Shown: in pieces, positions 11,897-23,844 of the stretch
How positions within the stretch are numbered: the first letter of the stretch is position 1
How the letters are laid out: every line of letters begins with the position of its first letter
DNA from: Lunularia cruciata
Taxonomy: Eukaryota; Streptophyta; Marchantiopsida; Lunulariales; Lunulariaceae
Assembly: GCA_948567375.1 (NCBI GenBank)
Contig: OX419757.1
Span: forward strand, 75,206,001 to 75,270,000
Direction of reading: 5' to 3'
DNA: 64,000 nucleotides
Position numbers and translations under genes: made by a program
The notes under the pieces: generated by a model
The model's input: the letters and a program-made list of their open reading frames with translations, nothing else
Told to the model about the DNA's origin: nothing
Databases searched by the model: none

Positions 11897-12984
11897 GCGA
11901 AGCAGTTATATTCATTCACCATCGCATTCCCATCTTAATGTCGTGAAGTTAGATGCTTTAGAATGTCCAAATTCTTCCTAACCCCTAACAACTACCATGC
12001 ATGTGTACAGATTAATCAAGATTTACGCGGTACCTATGGTGATTTTTTAAAAACGTTAAGTGAAGATTTGAACGGGATATTTGATCCATGTTAATATAGT
12101 GCTTAAGTCGGATTTTTCGTAACGTAAATTTTCTCGACACTTAAAAGTTGTAGTTTCTAAGTTTAAATCGGGGGTAGGTTTTTAAGCGCTGATCATTATC
12201 CGGTCTCATCAGCTCGAATAACGTAGGTAGTTTTGGGCCGATGCGAAAGTGAAATATTGCAGTTGCCATGTTCCTTGAGGTGAACCCTTTATTCATTCAT
12301 TGGAATGAAACAGATTTGTTAGCGCGAGGCCTCATTCGGTTAGTGAAATAGTTGTCTAGTCGCTTCCTTGGAGTTTCAGGGCAGATCTTCGTTTCGAGGT
12401 GGAGTGTACGCTTGCATGTTTTCACTTGCAATCATTGTCCCGAGTTGGACTGCAGTTGCATACCTCTAGTTCCGTTTTCCTCAGCGATCATTGCATTTCA
12501 TTGTCCCAGTCCGAGTTCAATTGCTATTTCAGCTTCTTGATATGTTAATCATCCAAGAACTTTTAATGGGCCTAGTGTTGTTCAGTTGTTTCCCTTGCGT
12601 AAAGCGCGGCAATGCTTGCATGTGAGTTTGTTTGCCTCGATGTGGGTTATTGATCTGTCAGGCGTTTCAGTTCAGTTCATCGTTCTAATTGGAATGTACT
12701 TTTTCTCAGTATGTTCAGGGTCGTAAGTTGAAGTTCAGTTATGCTCTTTCTGTCCGGGGCAGCTGTACGAGTTACTTCTTCTAATGGATTATCTTCATTA
12801 TCTTCTCATCCCCCGGACTGCGTCCCTGTAAAGCACCGCGAAACCGCGAGACGGTGAGATAACAACAGTGATCCACGGAAAGCCACCTCTTTCTACAATC
12901 TTCAGGATAGGAGAGCCGATATCAATCAGACGACCGCGAGTTAACCGATTCGGTCAAGTAGATATTCGTGACATAATACAAGAA
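11897..12984. other. Intergenic region downstream of the bHLH gene
   Basis: It probably holds the bHLH 3' UTR. A 62-codon frame at 12352-12540 has no recognisable domain. Nothing else is supported. Confidence 0.35.
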
Positions 12985-13022
12985 ACCAGTAATGTGGGAA
13001 GGCGACCACATAGAACACAAGT
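12985..13022 (-). mobile_element. Remnant of the SINE-like family
   Basis: The words GGAAGGCGACCACATAGAACACAAG match the 3' end of the SINE-like family (GGCGACCGCGTAG core with CG to CA changes), most closely the 4.8-kb copy. Only about 30 bp are recognisable, so this is a fragment or a chance short match. Confidence 0.35.
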
Positions 13023-13848
13023 GGTTTAAATGTTTAGCATCGTGTGTATATTGCAACATAAGGGGAGATGGTAATGATTCAAAAGTGAAAACAATAACTG
13101 TGAGATCACATGTGACTTATATCTTACAGTGTTAGTACTAATTGGAGAATCTATCGCAGGTGATGAAAATCGCAGCTCTTCCCATGTACAGTGATCTTCT
13201 TTCTACATTTTCTTTTCGTCCTGGAAGTTTTCATCCGGGAGAGTTCTTTCGGTCACACAAAAGATTCGTCACGTTTTAGCCCTTTACCGAAATGAAGAAG
13301 CAATGGAAGAAAGTGGTGTACATAGACAAAAGAGAGTAACTGTTGATTACAGAAATCCTCTCCTAAACGTCTCGGCCTCAAATTTTAAAGCTCGATTTTA
13401 CTCCATCTCGCTTCCTCTTGTACAGCAGTAAAATCTCTCTAGTTTCATCTTTAAAGCGTGACTCAATTACCTAGTCGCCTGCCATAGGCATCATATGGAA
13501 GCAATCCGGATAAAATACAAGCTGCGATTGAAGTAACAATTGCTGTTGGACGTGCGTTGCTGTAGTCATTCTAAAATCTCAAACTACTCTGAAGCTTGGT
13601 GTTTTAGAGAGAATTAACGAGGAAAATTGTAGCAGTGTTGGTCAGCTGTGCGTTGAGGATTTAAAATGCCAAAACATCTCTTGAAGATGTACAGATTACC
13701 GTATGTTTGAATTCCATAACCTATAATCATCAGAACGACGGTACCAAACCTTGTACAGCACATTAGTATTGAAAGGAGAAATAATTCCTAATCACTTTGT
13801 TCACTTTATTTTATGGTGAACGTACTAAAAGGCATTCGAATGAGTCGA
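13023..13848. other. Region downstream of the NB-ARC gene
   Basis: This is the likely 3' UTR and flank of the minus-strand NB-ARC/ARM gene. No supported coding sequence. Confidence 0.35.
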
Positions 13849-16800
13849 TCATTGAAATGATATGACGTGGGATATCACAAGAACCATAGTGAGTAAAGAA
13901 ACTAAAAGGCAACGATTGCTCGATCTGCATAGTCTGCGACTCTCCAGTTTGACCACCTCAATCATGGCATACGCCAAAGCTACTCCGGAACTGTAGAAAT
14001 ATTTCAAGACTTCACGAAAATCTACTGCACGAAGATTTCTCGACACACCAAGAAATCTTAGGAAACGGTGAGTTCTCCTCTCGTTATAAAACCATCTCGC
14101 TTCCTGTTGTAGAGCAGAATCCCGTTGAAATTGTTGCCTGTTCTCTGTCGTGCCCTGCAAAAACGAATACAACATATCCACTGTTCGTCGCTGGCGAGGG
14201 ATAAGATCCAGATGATAAAATCTAGATAAAACACGAGCTGCTTGCCACTGTAGATGCGGTTTTCGGTCAAAATGTAGTATTCTTACTAACCCTTCTGTAA
14301 CTAATGGATACTGCGCTATTCTGAGCAGCATATCCAGATTTCGTGGCCCATCGAGGATGTGCTTCAGTACGTCGTTAAGTACACGATCCGGTATTGTGAA
14401 CTGGCCCCACTTCGAACTTGGTTCCTCGTTTTGTTCATCAAGGGATGTAGTATCTTCTCGAATCCACTGCAAGCATTCGCCTGCTGTACCAGGTTCAGGT
14501 GACCATGTTCGTCCGTCTTCCCACTCTGACCGTACATACATGATATAGAGATAACCCAACCCATCTGCAGCTTGACCTTGCAAAACTGGATTTTCCTCTC
14601 GACTACAAAGCATGAGCAATGCGTCAGCCATACGTCCATATTCTGATCCATCATCCTCCAGCAGGACGGACGACTTATGAATGGATGCGTGTACGGATGT
14701 ATTCAGGCAAAGTTGAACCAACACGTCAAGTGCGCACTCTTGTGCTCTGAGAATCAATCCATCCTGCGACAACCGAGTGCCGCTAGAATCCGTGATTGCA
14801 ACTGTCACCAAGCAGTCTATGCATCCCGGTGTTTCTACGATTTCCTGTTTGTAACCATGACACAAGCTCAGGAGTGCTCTAGCTGAGTAAGCTTTCGCTT
14901 CACTGCATAGCAGATGGGTCAATTTTTGAAGAGCATGCGGAACCAATGGCCTTGGTAATATTGAGATATTGGACAAAGCCGCTGTGCTATAAATGTGAGA
15001 TTTTCTATCCCGAGTACTAGTACCGATGGCTAGAAGCGAAACCAATGCCTCCAAAGCTCCTGGCCATCCAGCAATCTCCTTCATTCTTCTGTCAATCTCG
15101 TCCCTGGATTCACCTTCTCGGGAGCCAGATAGCCAAGCCAGAGAGCACGCCCCAACCTCTTGCAATTCCGGCTCTTCGCTCCTTTGCATAAAGTCGACCA
15201 GGAATGACGAAACTCCCGCATCTTGAAGACGTGCTAGACCCTCCCTGTACTCGCTGGTTACACATAGGTGGGCAAAAGTCCATGCTGCTCGTTGCAGTGC
15301 CATAGGGAACGAGCTGTATTCCTCACTTAAAACTCGCACGAGGTATCTGAAGACGTTCTGATCACCTGCAAGGATTCGGCGGTATTCTTTTGTTTGAGAC
15401 AATCCTAGAAGGGCAAGGCTTGCCCACTCCTGCCGCGAATTCGTCTGCTGGGAATCTCCCTTGATACATTCCAATAATGACCACAACAGTGAACTCATAG
15501 TATGTGCGTTTCCAGAGTATGAATCAACACGCTCCTTCTCTACTGTGAAATGGGTAAGACAGGCCAACGTAGCTACGGCCTTCGTCTTCTTGACATGATC
15601 ACGAGCATCAGGAAGAAGGCTGAGAAGAGCTTCACAGAGTTCGGAAAAGTGTTCCGTCTTTACCGTTCGTCGCCCAGTAACATGAATGAATACTATGATG
15701 CGGAACAGACTCAAGCATAAGTCTGAAGCCAAATGCGAATCAAGAAGAGTTGAAATTGCATGTCCATCTATCTCTCGCTCGTGAACATATTTCACAATTA
15801 CCTGTCATGTACATAACGGCCCTCGCCTCAGTCGAACAATTCACCGAAACATAAAACAGTACAGATTTGTAGACAAAGGATAATTGGATTCAAAAAATGC
15901 TTAAGTTAAGCCAGATTTTTCTGCAAACTATATAACAATAATAGAGTTGCTCGAGATCAATACCTGTTCCAAGGCATCCAATTGCAAGGGATCCAGATCG
16001 GAGCACAGGATTGAAGCGAATGGATGGAGAACACGCCTGAGTTCTCTCTGAATGTCGTGGATCCCTGCATCACTGGTACTGGAATGTGAAAGGAATTTGT
16101 GTAGTAATCTCAGGTGAGCTACCCAGGTAAACCGAGACTCATCTATCGATGAAAGAAAAGGGTATTTTGACCACCATGATTCAGCCTCTAGCAAAGAGAA
16201 ACTCCCCTGTCTCTTCTGGCCATGATCTGGTTCACGAAATTCGCGTGATGAGGAGGAACGGCACAGTGTCTCTTTAAAGGGAGATGAACTTTCCAACCGG
16301 ATCTGCTCTGGTTCAGGAAATTTGCTTCGGTCGACATGGATCAAATATAGGTTCTCCATCTCGACTTGATTATTTTCGAAACTCCTCGAGTGCCAACATT
16401 GTTGGCATTTCAGAAGTTCTGCTCGAATGTAACTGTGTAGCAGATGTACAGCCGTTCCTCGTGTTCTGTCCTCTTCATACAGGCTCACCAAAGTTAAAAA
16501 ATTCCGTGCCTCCTCAGAAAGACCATTGAGCATATCACCCATGAGAAGGCCAAGATTTGGTATTGTAATGCCCCGAAAGTATTGTTCAGATAAATCTCGC
16601 GTTACAACCTTCACAAAGGTTTGGAGAGCGTTTTCCAACGCCTCCAATTCCAAAACCACCGAATCATGACTATGGTTGGGATTATATGTAACGGACATTG
16701 CCACAGTTGCTAGGGCAAGTGGATTAGCATGAGTTTCATGAAGGATTCTGTCCACAACACCCTGAAACGTAAAACAAACTTTTTTTAAGATCAAGATGGA

Positions 16801-17901
16801 CATTGTTTAAAAGTAAATCACATGGGACACCACCTACTAAGCTCAAGATGTCTTTCCCTGAATGTCTTATTTTCAGGTCAAACTTGGAGATGCATTTTCG
16901 TTTACAGGATACATTGCATTACATTACAAGAAAGATTGAGCTATATTGCACTTAGCTAAGATGACAAGTCTGAACAACTTGAAAGAATTTCCTAACTAGC
17001 ATAACAGTCTTAACAACTTGAGAGTAGTTCCTTATTTTGAACAGAGGTGTTGAGTAAGTTTTACCTGTAAGTGAACGGGAACCAGATCATCAAACTGCCC
17101 ACGCTTCTTCAGCATCTCGGCGGTCTTAAAGAGACCTCTTGCGTTAATGTAGTTGGCAAGAATATGTCGTGCTTCTTCATCTGGAATCTCATCCATGGAC
17201 ACTCTCTGAACATTTCCTTTCGAGCATACTTCTGAGCTATGAGAAGTGACAAGGTATCTCACATGTCGATATTCTGGACGGGAGTAACCGTCACCAACGA
17301 GTATCTTATCCAAGAAATCACCTGGCCAAACATCCTCTAGCACAATCAACACCGACTCATTTACTAGAAATTCCTCTAGTCGTTGGTGTAGAGGATCAGG
17401 CTTGCAGGCTTGATAGTGACTTATTTCTGATTGACTCTGCTTCTGGTCTATCGACTCACTATTCAGGAACCTTGGGTCGAATTCCAGCCCGCTTGTGCCA
17501 GCTTCTGGCTCAATTGCTCCCAATTTGAGTAGTAATTCGAGTCGTTTGTCCGCAACATATCTATCTATATCTCCAGGGCTTACAGGTCCGCACTGCAAAA
17601 AGATTGATCTATCGGGATAGAGGTCGGGCTCTGCAGCAGTTGAGCACCGAGGCTCTGATCTATCAAAACTTCTCCACGAGCGGGAGGATTCTGAGTGCGA
17701 TACATCATAGTAATTCCAAGCAATGGAGATTGCGACCGATGTTTTCCCAGCTCCAGGGTCTCCATGAAGCACAACTACCCCAGGTTCACTTGTATCTCTT
17801 ATCCCCTTCTCCAATGCTCTCTGAACAGAAGCTTCAGTGTCTCTAAGTGGAACATAATAGTCGAGGTTACGAACCACAGATGGTAAAGTTGACCTGGCCA
17901 T
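13849..17901 (-). CDS. NB-ARC ATPase with C-terminal armadillo-like repeats, three exons
   Basis: Exons are 17901-17065, 16761-15964 and 15801-13849; introns of 303 and 162 bp are GT-AG and phase 0, giving about 1195 aa. The nucleotide-binding module has P-loop GDPGAGKT (47-54), Walker B VLIVLEDVW (184-192), a sensor-like YLVTS (216-220), and ANPLA in place of GLPLA (291-295). The MHD position appears as VHL near 384. From about 550 onward come helical repeats of ARM type, for example LQEVGACSLAWLSG and YSARALLSLC. No leucine-rich repeats are seen. NB-ARC proteins are STAND switches, usually in immunity or stress signalling; the ligand is unknown. The last 20 residues form a hydrophobic segment (CLLVSLLTMVLVISHVISF) that could anchor the protein in a membrane. 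The chosen ATG follows CTACAG, a possible splice acceptor, so an upstream exon with an N-terminal domain may exist. Confidence 0.82.
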
Positions 17902-18639
17902 CTGTAGAGCAGATGATCGATGATTAGAATTCAACAAATGGTATACTGAAGAATTACGAGCCTCGAGGTAATTTCATCACAACCAACACGAACGCGGCTA
18001 AATTCCAAACTACCTGATATTCTCCCCGGCAAAGTCAACTATTTCATCACAAAGGTTTTTACAATCCCCACTACAGGTATCGGAGATCTATAAGGCAAAC
18101 GTTCAGCTGATGATGTACAACTACGCCGGATCCGCACACATGGTTAGAAGCATCACATATACGTATTCGAAAAGTTACTTCAGAATTCGGTTTATAAAGT
18201 TTAGAAGCTTAATCAAGTCTATCTACTGGCCCAAAACCCTAAACCCTTGCGTACTGAGTTCTGGTAGCTGTTTGTAGCCACAATCTTCACACTACCTCCG
18301 ATCTCGAGGAAGTTCTTAAGTTATTGTAAGGCGTAGAGATGACGAGGTTGGCCGGCCTTGGTGTACAGATGCTAAAATAATCTCCTCTCACAATGGCGAA
18401 TTGATGCAAGATTACATTCTTGGTACGACCATATCCTGCAGAGTGTCAATTAAGTCAGAATAACACAATGATTACCAGAGAGAGCTTTACGTACTTCAAG
18501 TTTCAGCGAAGAAAAATTGACTGCTTGAACAACTAATCAGCACGTGACTTACAGGAGAGCAGGTCGTCTCTAGACTCACTTCCTCCAACACTCTAAGTAT
18601 CCATTCGTACTTGGTGCGATAGTCCGCGAATTCCGTCTC
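17902..18639. promoter_or_regulatory. Upstream region of the NB-ARC gene
   Basis: This region contains AAACCCTAAACCC at about 18235-18247, a telo-box-like motif that in plants binds telobox/TRB-type factors and is common in promoters. It lies about 335 bp upstream of the proposed start. No long frame is present on the minus strand, so any additional 5' exon would be short. Confidence 0.35.
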
Positions 18640-18780
18640 TTAACCTGCAGTCCCAGGGCTGAAGATCCTGCTCATAAGGCCACCGAGCATTCGTCCGGGG
18701 TGCTCCAACTCCTTCACAAACTTGCCCAGGCCCATCCCACCCTGCGTGGCTGGATATAGCCGCCTGTCAGCTACGGCTGT
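18640..18780 (-). CDS. Short unidentified C-terminal exon or small protein
   Basis: A minus-strand open stretch of 46 codons ends at TAA (18642-18640) and reads like conserved protein, rich in Gly-Met-Leu-Gly and basic residues: ...YPATQGGMGLGKFVKELEHPG followed by RMLGGLMSRIFSPGTAG. A TGA lies immediately upstream in frame (18781-18783), preceded by ATG at 18796-18798. A CAG at the boundary could be a splice acceptor. It may therefore be the last exon of a gene whose earlier exons lie at 18.8-19.6 kb, or a fragment. I do not recognise the family. Confidence 0.35.
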   Translation of the reverse strand, partial: TAVADRRLYPATQGGMGLGKFVKELEHPGRMLGGLMSRIFSPGTAG

Positions 18781-18783
18781 TCA

Positions 18784-20760
18784 GACCCTCTTCTTCATAT
18801 CCGGTGTGTTCGCGGTATGCACTCGTCGATCAAAGCTTACTAAACGAATCACTAATCCGTAAGTACAACCAATCTCTCTTGCCCAACCTTGGAAGTTCGT
18901 CAGCAGCCCAAAGTTTCAGCCGCAAATCAGATCTTAAATCGCCCCTGTTGCCTTCCGTTGGGGTAGAGTAAAAATCTGCGTCCAGAGTAAAAATCTGGAG
19001 CAAGTTTGTGAAGGTCTAAAGACATCTACCTCCAAAGATTTTCTTAACCAGAACTTTGAACTTACAGACCGTCTTTCAGGGAACAAAGTCCTGAGGAGGC
19101 TGCAATGACCAATGCGAAATCATGAAGACTGCGGTCCCCGAAATAATGTCTTTAGATCTATGCAATCCATGTGCCATCTTGCTCATGTTCATCTGCGATA
19201 ATTTGGCGACCGTTGTTTGTAACCTCGTCTCACTTAGGTAAGGTACAGACAACGATCGATTCTTTTTGGAGGTGTACAAATTACAAGGGGACGTAATTTA
19301 CATTACTGCCATTACCTACAAGATGTTGATTCTTTGCTGCATCCACCAAGTCGACAGACTATGTGGATTGCGGTTTACAATCCACATAGTCTGCTATAGC
19401 AACTAGAAACAGGAAGGCAATTCCAAGATTATCTGTTACATCTCCTCTTGCCAAGGGCTGTGCAAAACTTTTTTGCATGAGAGAATCAAAGTCTGTTCCA
19501 CATGGAATACACCAACATTCAGTTTGTACTTACTTTTCAATGATTTAACCGTCTATTACTTTGAAATCCGATGCGTCAGTTTTAGCAAGTCTATACCTAT
19601 AATACGGCTATCGATACATGCACCTACAGAGGTGACACCATATCTCTGCAGATAAGGAACGTGTAGTCGCTAGAGAGGACAACACAGATTCCTATATGAT
19701 AGACGGGGAGCACAGCAGTTCCATCCTGATGAGAGTGGTTCCGGTACAAGACACGAGACCACCTTGCTCCTGACGTATATGTGTGGATGCGTTCGAAATC
19801 TACTCTCCGTGCATCCTTCTTCAACCTAGTAAACAGCTAATCTAGCACACATAGCACAGATAAAAGCTAGCACAAATAACTACTGTAGGTATTTTACTAC
19901 AACCAGGTGGATGTTACATAAACAACGTTTCTCTAGTGGAAAGGCCGAAATTGGAAGCCAACATGCCAAATCTGGAAACAGTGTGCAGCAGTCCCTGGAC
20001 GTACGGATTACCCACGATTACTAGCTTCACAATTTTATTTGGAAATATGCAGGTTCTGGCGCATTCTAGCTATATAATATTTTCCAGGGAATATCTGCCA
20101 AATTAGTCCATGTAATAGTGTATGATGGCTATGACTTAGAAAGAGTATTCGAAGATTTGAACCGGATATTTATTTGGTACTGAGAGATCTACACCAACTT
20201 GGTAACCTATCTTATGGAATAGATCAAATTTGTTAAAACTCATTCCAGTTGCGATTGGCAACCGGGCGGAATAGGGTCAATTATGTTGCGGTGACTTGGG
20301 TGTAGGGTATCGGAATATCCAATTCTTTATCTTCTCTACAGAATACGTTGAAATCACGTTGTTGTGTTTCTTTCAAGACTGAGATAGGTGTAGTCTGTAC
20401 ATTCGTTATACACATTTCATGTTTCATGCTTCAGAACACTGGTCTGTATCGATTTCGCATCAACTTTCATTGCGAGGTGATCACTACCAGGAATTCACTT
20501 GTATGAACGTCATTCTAGATCATAATTTGCTTCTGGTTGCATTCATATATAATAGAAAGTAGTTGTACATTATCGCAGGAGTATCTACAATGCTGAAAAG
20601 GCTGCAACTTCCCACTGATTCTATTCCCACTGATTCTAGAGCCTAAAGCGTTGTGAATTCTCCTCGCCTACGAGCGAATAGAATTTTCAACGTCCAAAAT
20701 TGTCGTCGGATTTCTTGCTACAACGAATGGACACGTCAATGAATCGATGCTTGATTGATT
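18784..20760. other. Region without identified gene
   Basis: Short frames such as 19076-19279 (-) and 19624-19824 (-) show no domain and could hide small exons of the unidentified gene ending at 18640. The part from about 20.3 kb leads into the 3' flank of the LEA gene. Confidence 0.3.
19355..19393. repeat. Perfect palindrome, 16-bp arms, 7-nt loop
   Basis: The arms CAGACTATGTGGATTG (19355-19370) and CAATCCACATAGTCTG (19378-19393) are exact reverse complements around CGGTTTA. Pairing does not extend outside the arms. Confidence 0.9.
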
Positions 20761-21483
20761 CTAGTTCTTGAGGTCATTTGCAGCCTTGTCGGTCTTTCTG
20801 GAGACATCATTCAATCCAGACTTTGCCTTGCTGGAAGCTTCGTCCACGCCTGACTGTGCGGATCGCTTGGCATCCTTTGCAGATCCCTCAACCTTGCTTG
20901 CTGTGTCCTCAAATCCGGATCTGGCTGATGAAGTAGCATCATCGGCTTTTGCTTGGATGTCCTTTCCAGCATTTCGAGCTTTGCTGGTGGCTGTATCGGC
21001 TCCTTCTTTCAAAGTATCCTTGGTCTCTTCTGCTTTATCAGCAGCTTGATCCTTCACATCCTCGGCCTTGTTTCCCAAATCCTGACTTGCACTCTTTGCC
21101 TGTTCAGTGACATCGCTTGCCTTGTCCTTCACAGTCTCCGCAGCATTCTGTGCTCCCTCCTTGACATCGCCAGCAGCACCAGATAAAAATTCGCCTGCCT
21201 TGTTAGCACCACTCTTCACATTGGATGCGATTTGATCGGCACTAGACTTTACAGCGTCAACTATACCGGCACCATCATCTTCAGCTCGAACGACAAACAG
21301 GCGAACCGTCTGTGGTCGAGGAGCTGCCGCCACACTCAAACGTAGCCCACTGAGGTTTGAAGCTGTGTACCTAAGGCAAACAGAACTGGGACTTGCAGCG
21401 GTGACTTTTGTCCTGAGAGCAGGGAAAATGCTTCCCACATTTACAGCTGAGGCAGTCACAGAAGTCATTGATACGGATGTCAT
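20761..21483 (-). CDS. LEA-like amphipathic helical protein, plastid-targeted
   Basis: A single-exon protein of 240 aa. Residues 1-70 are rich in Ser, Thr, Ala, Val and Arg with almost no acidic residues and end in RLFVVRAEDD, a typical chloroplast transit peptide with a VRA-type cleavage context. The rest (about 75-240) is made of loose 11-residue repeats of Ala, Lys, Asp/Glu, Ser and Gly (such as AAETVKDKASDVTEQAK and DQAADKAEETKDTLKEGA). It has no Cys or Trp, as in group 3 LEA and COR15-like proteins. Such proteins are disordered in water, fold to amphipathic helices on drying, and protect membranes and enzymes. The start at 21483 was chosen over one 21 codons upstream because the transit-peptide composition begins there. 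The stop is TAG at 20761-20763. Confidence 0.82.
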   Translation of the reverse strand: MTSVSMTSVTASAVNVGSIFPALRTKVTAASPSSVCLRYTASNLSGLRLSVAAAPRPQTVRLFVVRAEDDGAGIVDAVKSSADQIASNVKSGANKAGEFLSGAAGDVKEGAQNAAETVKDKASDVTEQAKSASQDLGNKAEDVKDQAADKAEETKDTLKEGADTATSKARNAGKDIQAKADDATSSARSGFEDTASKVEGSAKDAKRSAQSGVDEASSKAKSGLNDVSRKTDKAANDLKN

Positions 21484-21545
21484 TGTTAGTATCAAAATCC
21501 GGAAACGGAAGTCTCGGAACACTTGCCGAGGATGAGATAGACACA

Positions 21546-21960
21546 AATTATATAGCTCGCGGAATCAGTGTTCAATTTTGCAGTTGGGAGATGGATGTGG
21601 GAAAGCTGTACGTTAACTTCCATGAAGTTCGTTTACTTATATACTCTTTGAGCGGTGAAAGTCTAAGCGTAGAGGAGTCAACAGTTGGCACGCCATAATT
21701 GGCGAGCCAAGTGGTAAAGCAAGTCTTCAGCCTTTCCAATTCCTGAGAAGCAAACACGTGGAACGCACACAAGCTTCAACATCTTCCAGGCAAGCATCCT
21801 TTGCCAACGTGACACGTAGTGGGATACGAAAGGATCTTGTAAAAAGCTCTGCTATGTCACAGAGCTGACACCGCATCCCCTCCTTGATTTCAGACAAGGC
21901 CTACGGTTCTAGACAAGGTATGTTTTCAGCAGACCTTATTCGCCACGTGTAATCACACAC
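21546..21960 (-). promoter_or_regulatory. LEA promoter with TATA and ABRE/G-box elements
   Basis: On the minus strand a TATATAAG box lies near 21632-21645, and a second TA-rich motif (CTATATAATT) near 21547-21557. Two CACGTG-core motifs follow further upstream: ACACGTGG context at 21755-21760 and CCACGTGT at 21944-21949. An ACACGTAG variant lies near 21812. ACGT cores of this kind are bound by ABA-responsive bZIP factors, which fits a desiccation-type LEA gene. Function is inferred from motif and context. Confidence 0.55.
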
Positions 21961-23590
21961 AAGTAGTAGGGTACATTTCACGCAACGTGATATTGACTGA
22001 GGAATATATGAAACAGATATTATCCATAGTCCGCAAGTATAATTGGTAAGGGTGAGATGAGAACCCTAGAATATCAACTATCAACTGAAATCAGGAGTTA
22101 AATACTGGTCCAAAGAGCAGGCTGATTGTACCGCTAAACCTGTTCACGCTGAATTATGAGTCATGTAAACGAGGAAGCTGCATCATATGCTGTAGTAATC
22201 AGGAGGCATCTATAAGTCCAAACATCGAGGCCAAATGTGCTAATGGAATTTTCCATATCAATATTGAAAATCAAGTGTCATATAATAAGGCTATAAATTA
22301 AATACTTATTTTAATAATATTATTATAGTTTGTATAATTCAATATTATTATGTTTTAATTTGAATCTTATTGTCGAATAATAACTACGAAGTACATACAA
22401 GCCGTAATTCTTTGAAGAACTTTATTGTGCATTATAATCTCTGACTCGAATCGAGGTATGCAGTCTATTCTTCTCGAAAGTACACGGAGAGTTGTACTTT
22501 CAATATTTTTAATATTTCAACTGATGGTACAGAGTGGACTGGAGGGGATGGATGTAGAGTTAATTGTTGGATCCAAGTCCATGATCAAAATAGATCCAAC
22601 TTATTATAAGTTAGTTTATTACTAACAACCAACCCAAAGTTAAACATAAGCTTCATCGTATATATCCCTTCTAGACAAATTTCTGTAAATTCTAAGATTG
22701 GCATTCGGTACTAAGTCATTTCATATTTTATGAGCATATCCTTCTGTATTTAATTTTCATCCTTTCTGGAACTCAACCTAGATCGATTTGCAATAGTTTT
22801 ACTAGAGAGAGAGGTTAAGTTCAGACTTGTTGAAAGATCTCAATTGATATTTCTCACAATATGCAACAATAAAAGAAGATGGATCCAAAGAAATTGAATA
22901 TATTTAACGTGTCATGTAAATTCGTTGTGCTCCTATTCATACGACATCTTAGTCTATTTTTGGTTTGGGATTGTGATATAGCATGCATTTTGATTTGAAT
23001 CAATTCCCGACAAATACTAAGATTGGTATTATTCCGTTATTTCGTTTATTCTCTTTCCAGAACCAAATAATCTTTGATTGACACTTTAATCTAAATTAGC
23101 ACTATTCTATATTTTCTTCAATTTAAATTATTAAAGGCATCATACCCGTGACTTTGAATTGCAAGATTACTTTTTATATTATTGGTCATGATATAATTAT
23201 TTTCGTAAGAGTTCATTGAAAGTTGAACTTTTTATCAAAATGAACTAAGAATTCATATCTGAGTAATCACTAAAAACAGACTGTTTAACGTCGAAATTAA
23301 AAAAAATCTAAATACCCAATATCTGGAACTTAAATATCAATGTCAACCAAGCCAAATATCCAATTATAAAGATCATTTATCCAGCTTACATCCATCAATC
23401 AATTTATCAGTTTATCCATCTTACTATCAATATCCAAATCTACAATTTAGATGTCCAATTCTACAAACCTAAATATCTAATTTTCTAAACTCAAGTGTCC
23501 AATTCTCTAATTCAAATGGTCATATCTGCGAGGTTAAAGATTCACTTCTATAAATTCAATTGTCCAATTCTAGATCTTGAATATCTAATT
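21961..23590. other. AT-rich intergenic region with minisatellite-like stretch
   Basis: No gene is supported. Between about 23300 and 23590 short variants of a phrase like AAATGTCCAATTCTCTAA recur irregularly (TCCAATTCTACAAA, TCCAATTCTCTAAT, TCCAATTCTAGATC), suggesting a decayed tandem repeat. Confidence 0.4.
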
Positions 23591-23844
23591 GACATCTTCT
23601 ATAAGCATCATGCGCGCTAGCAGGAGCCTAAGGCGTTACCCAGATACTAAGCTGAATCAGTGCACTAGCTCTGTCCACAAGCTTGTAAGATACGATCTCC
23701 GATATCAGTCCCTCCTGACATGTCAAGAAAGCATTATTTACTTTATGTGCCTAGCTAACCTGTGGCGGTAGCTGTTCTATGTACTTGTGATGGTTCGGGG
23801 GAACAATGATCTATGCTCCCTTGGTTTAAGCTCCTTTTTCTGAA

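Noticed and set aside
20768-21186. Plus-strand frames opposite the LEA gene
   Set aside because: They are complements of the Lys/Glu/Ala repeat codons; no independent protein features.
22440-22460. Possible tRNA B box (GACTCGAATCGAGG)
   Set aside because: No matching A box or cloverleaf could be built around it. No tRNA gene is supported anywhere in the window.
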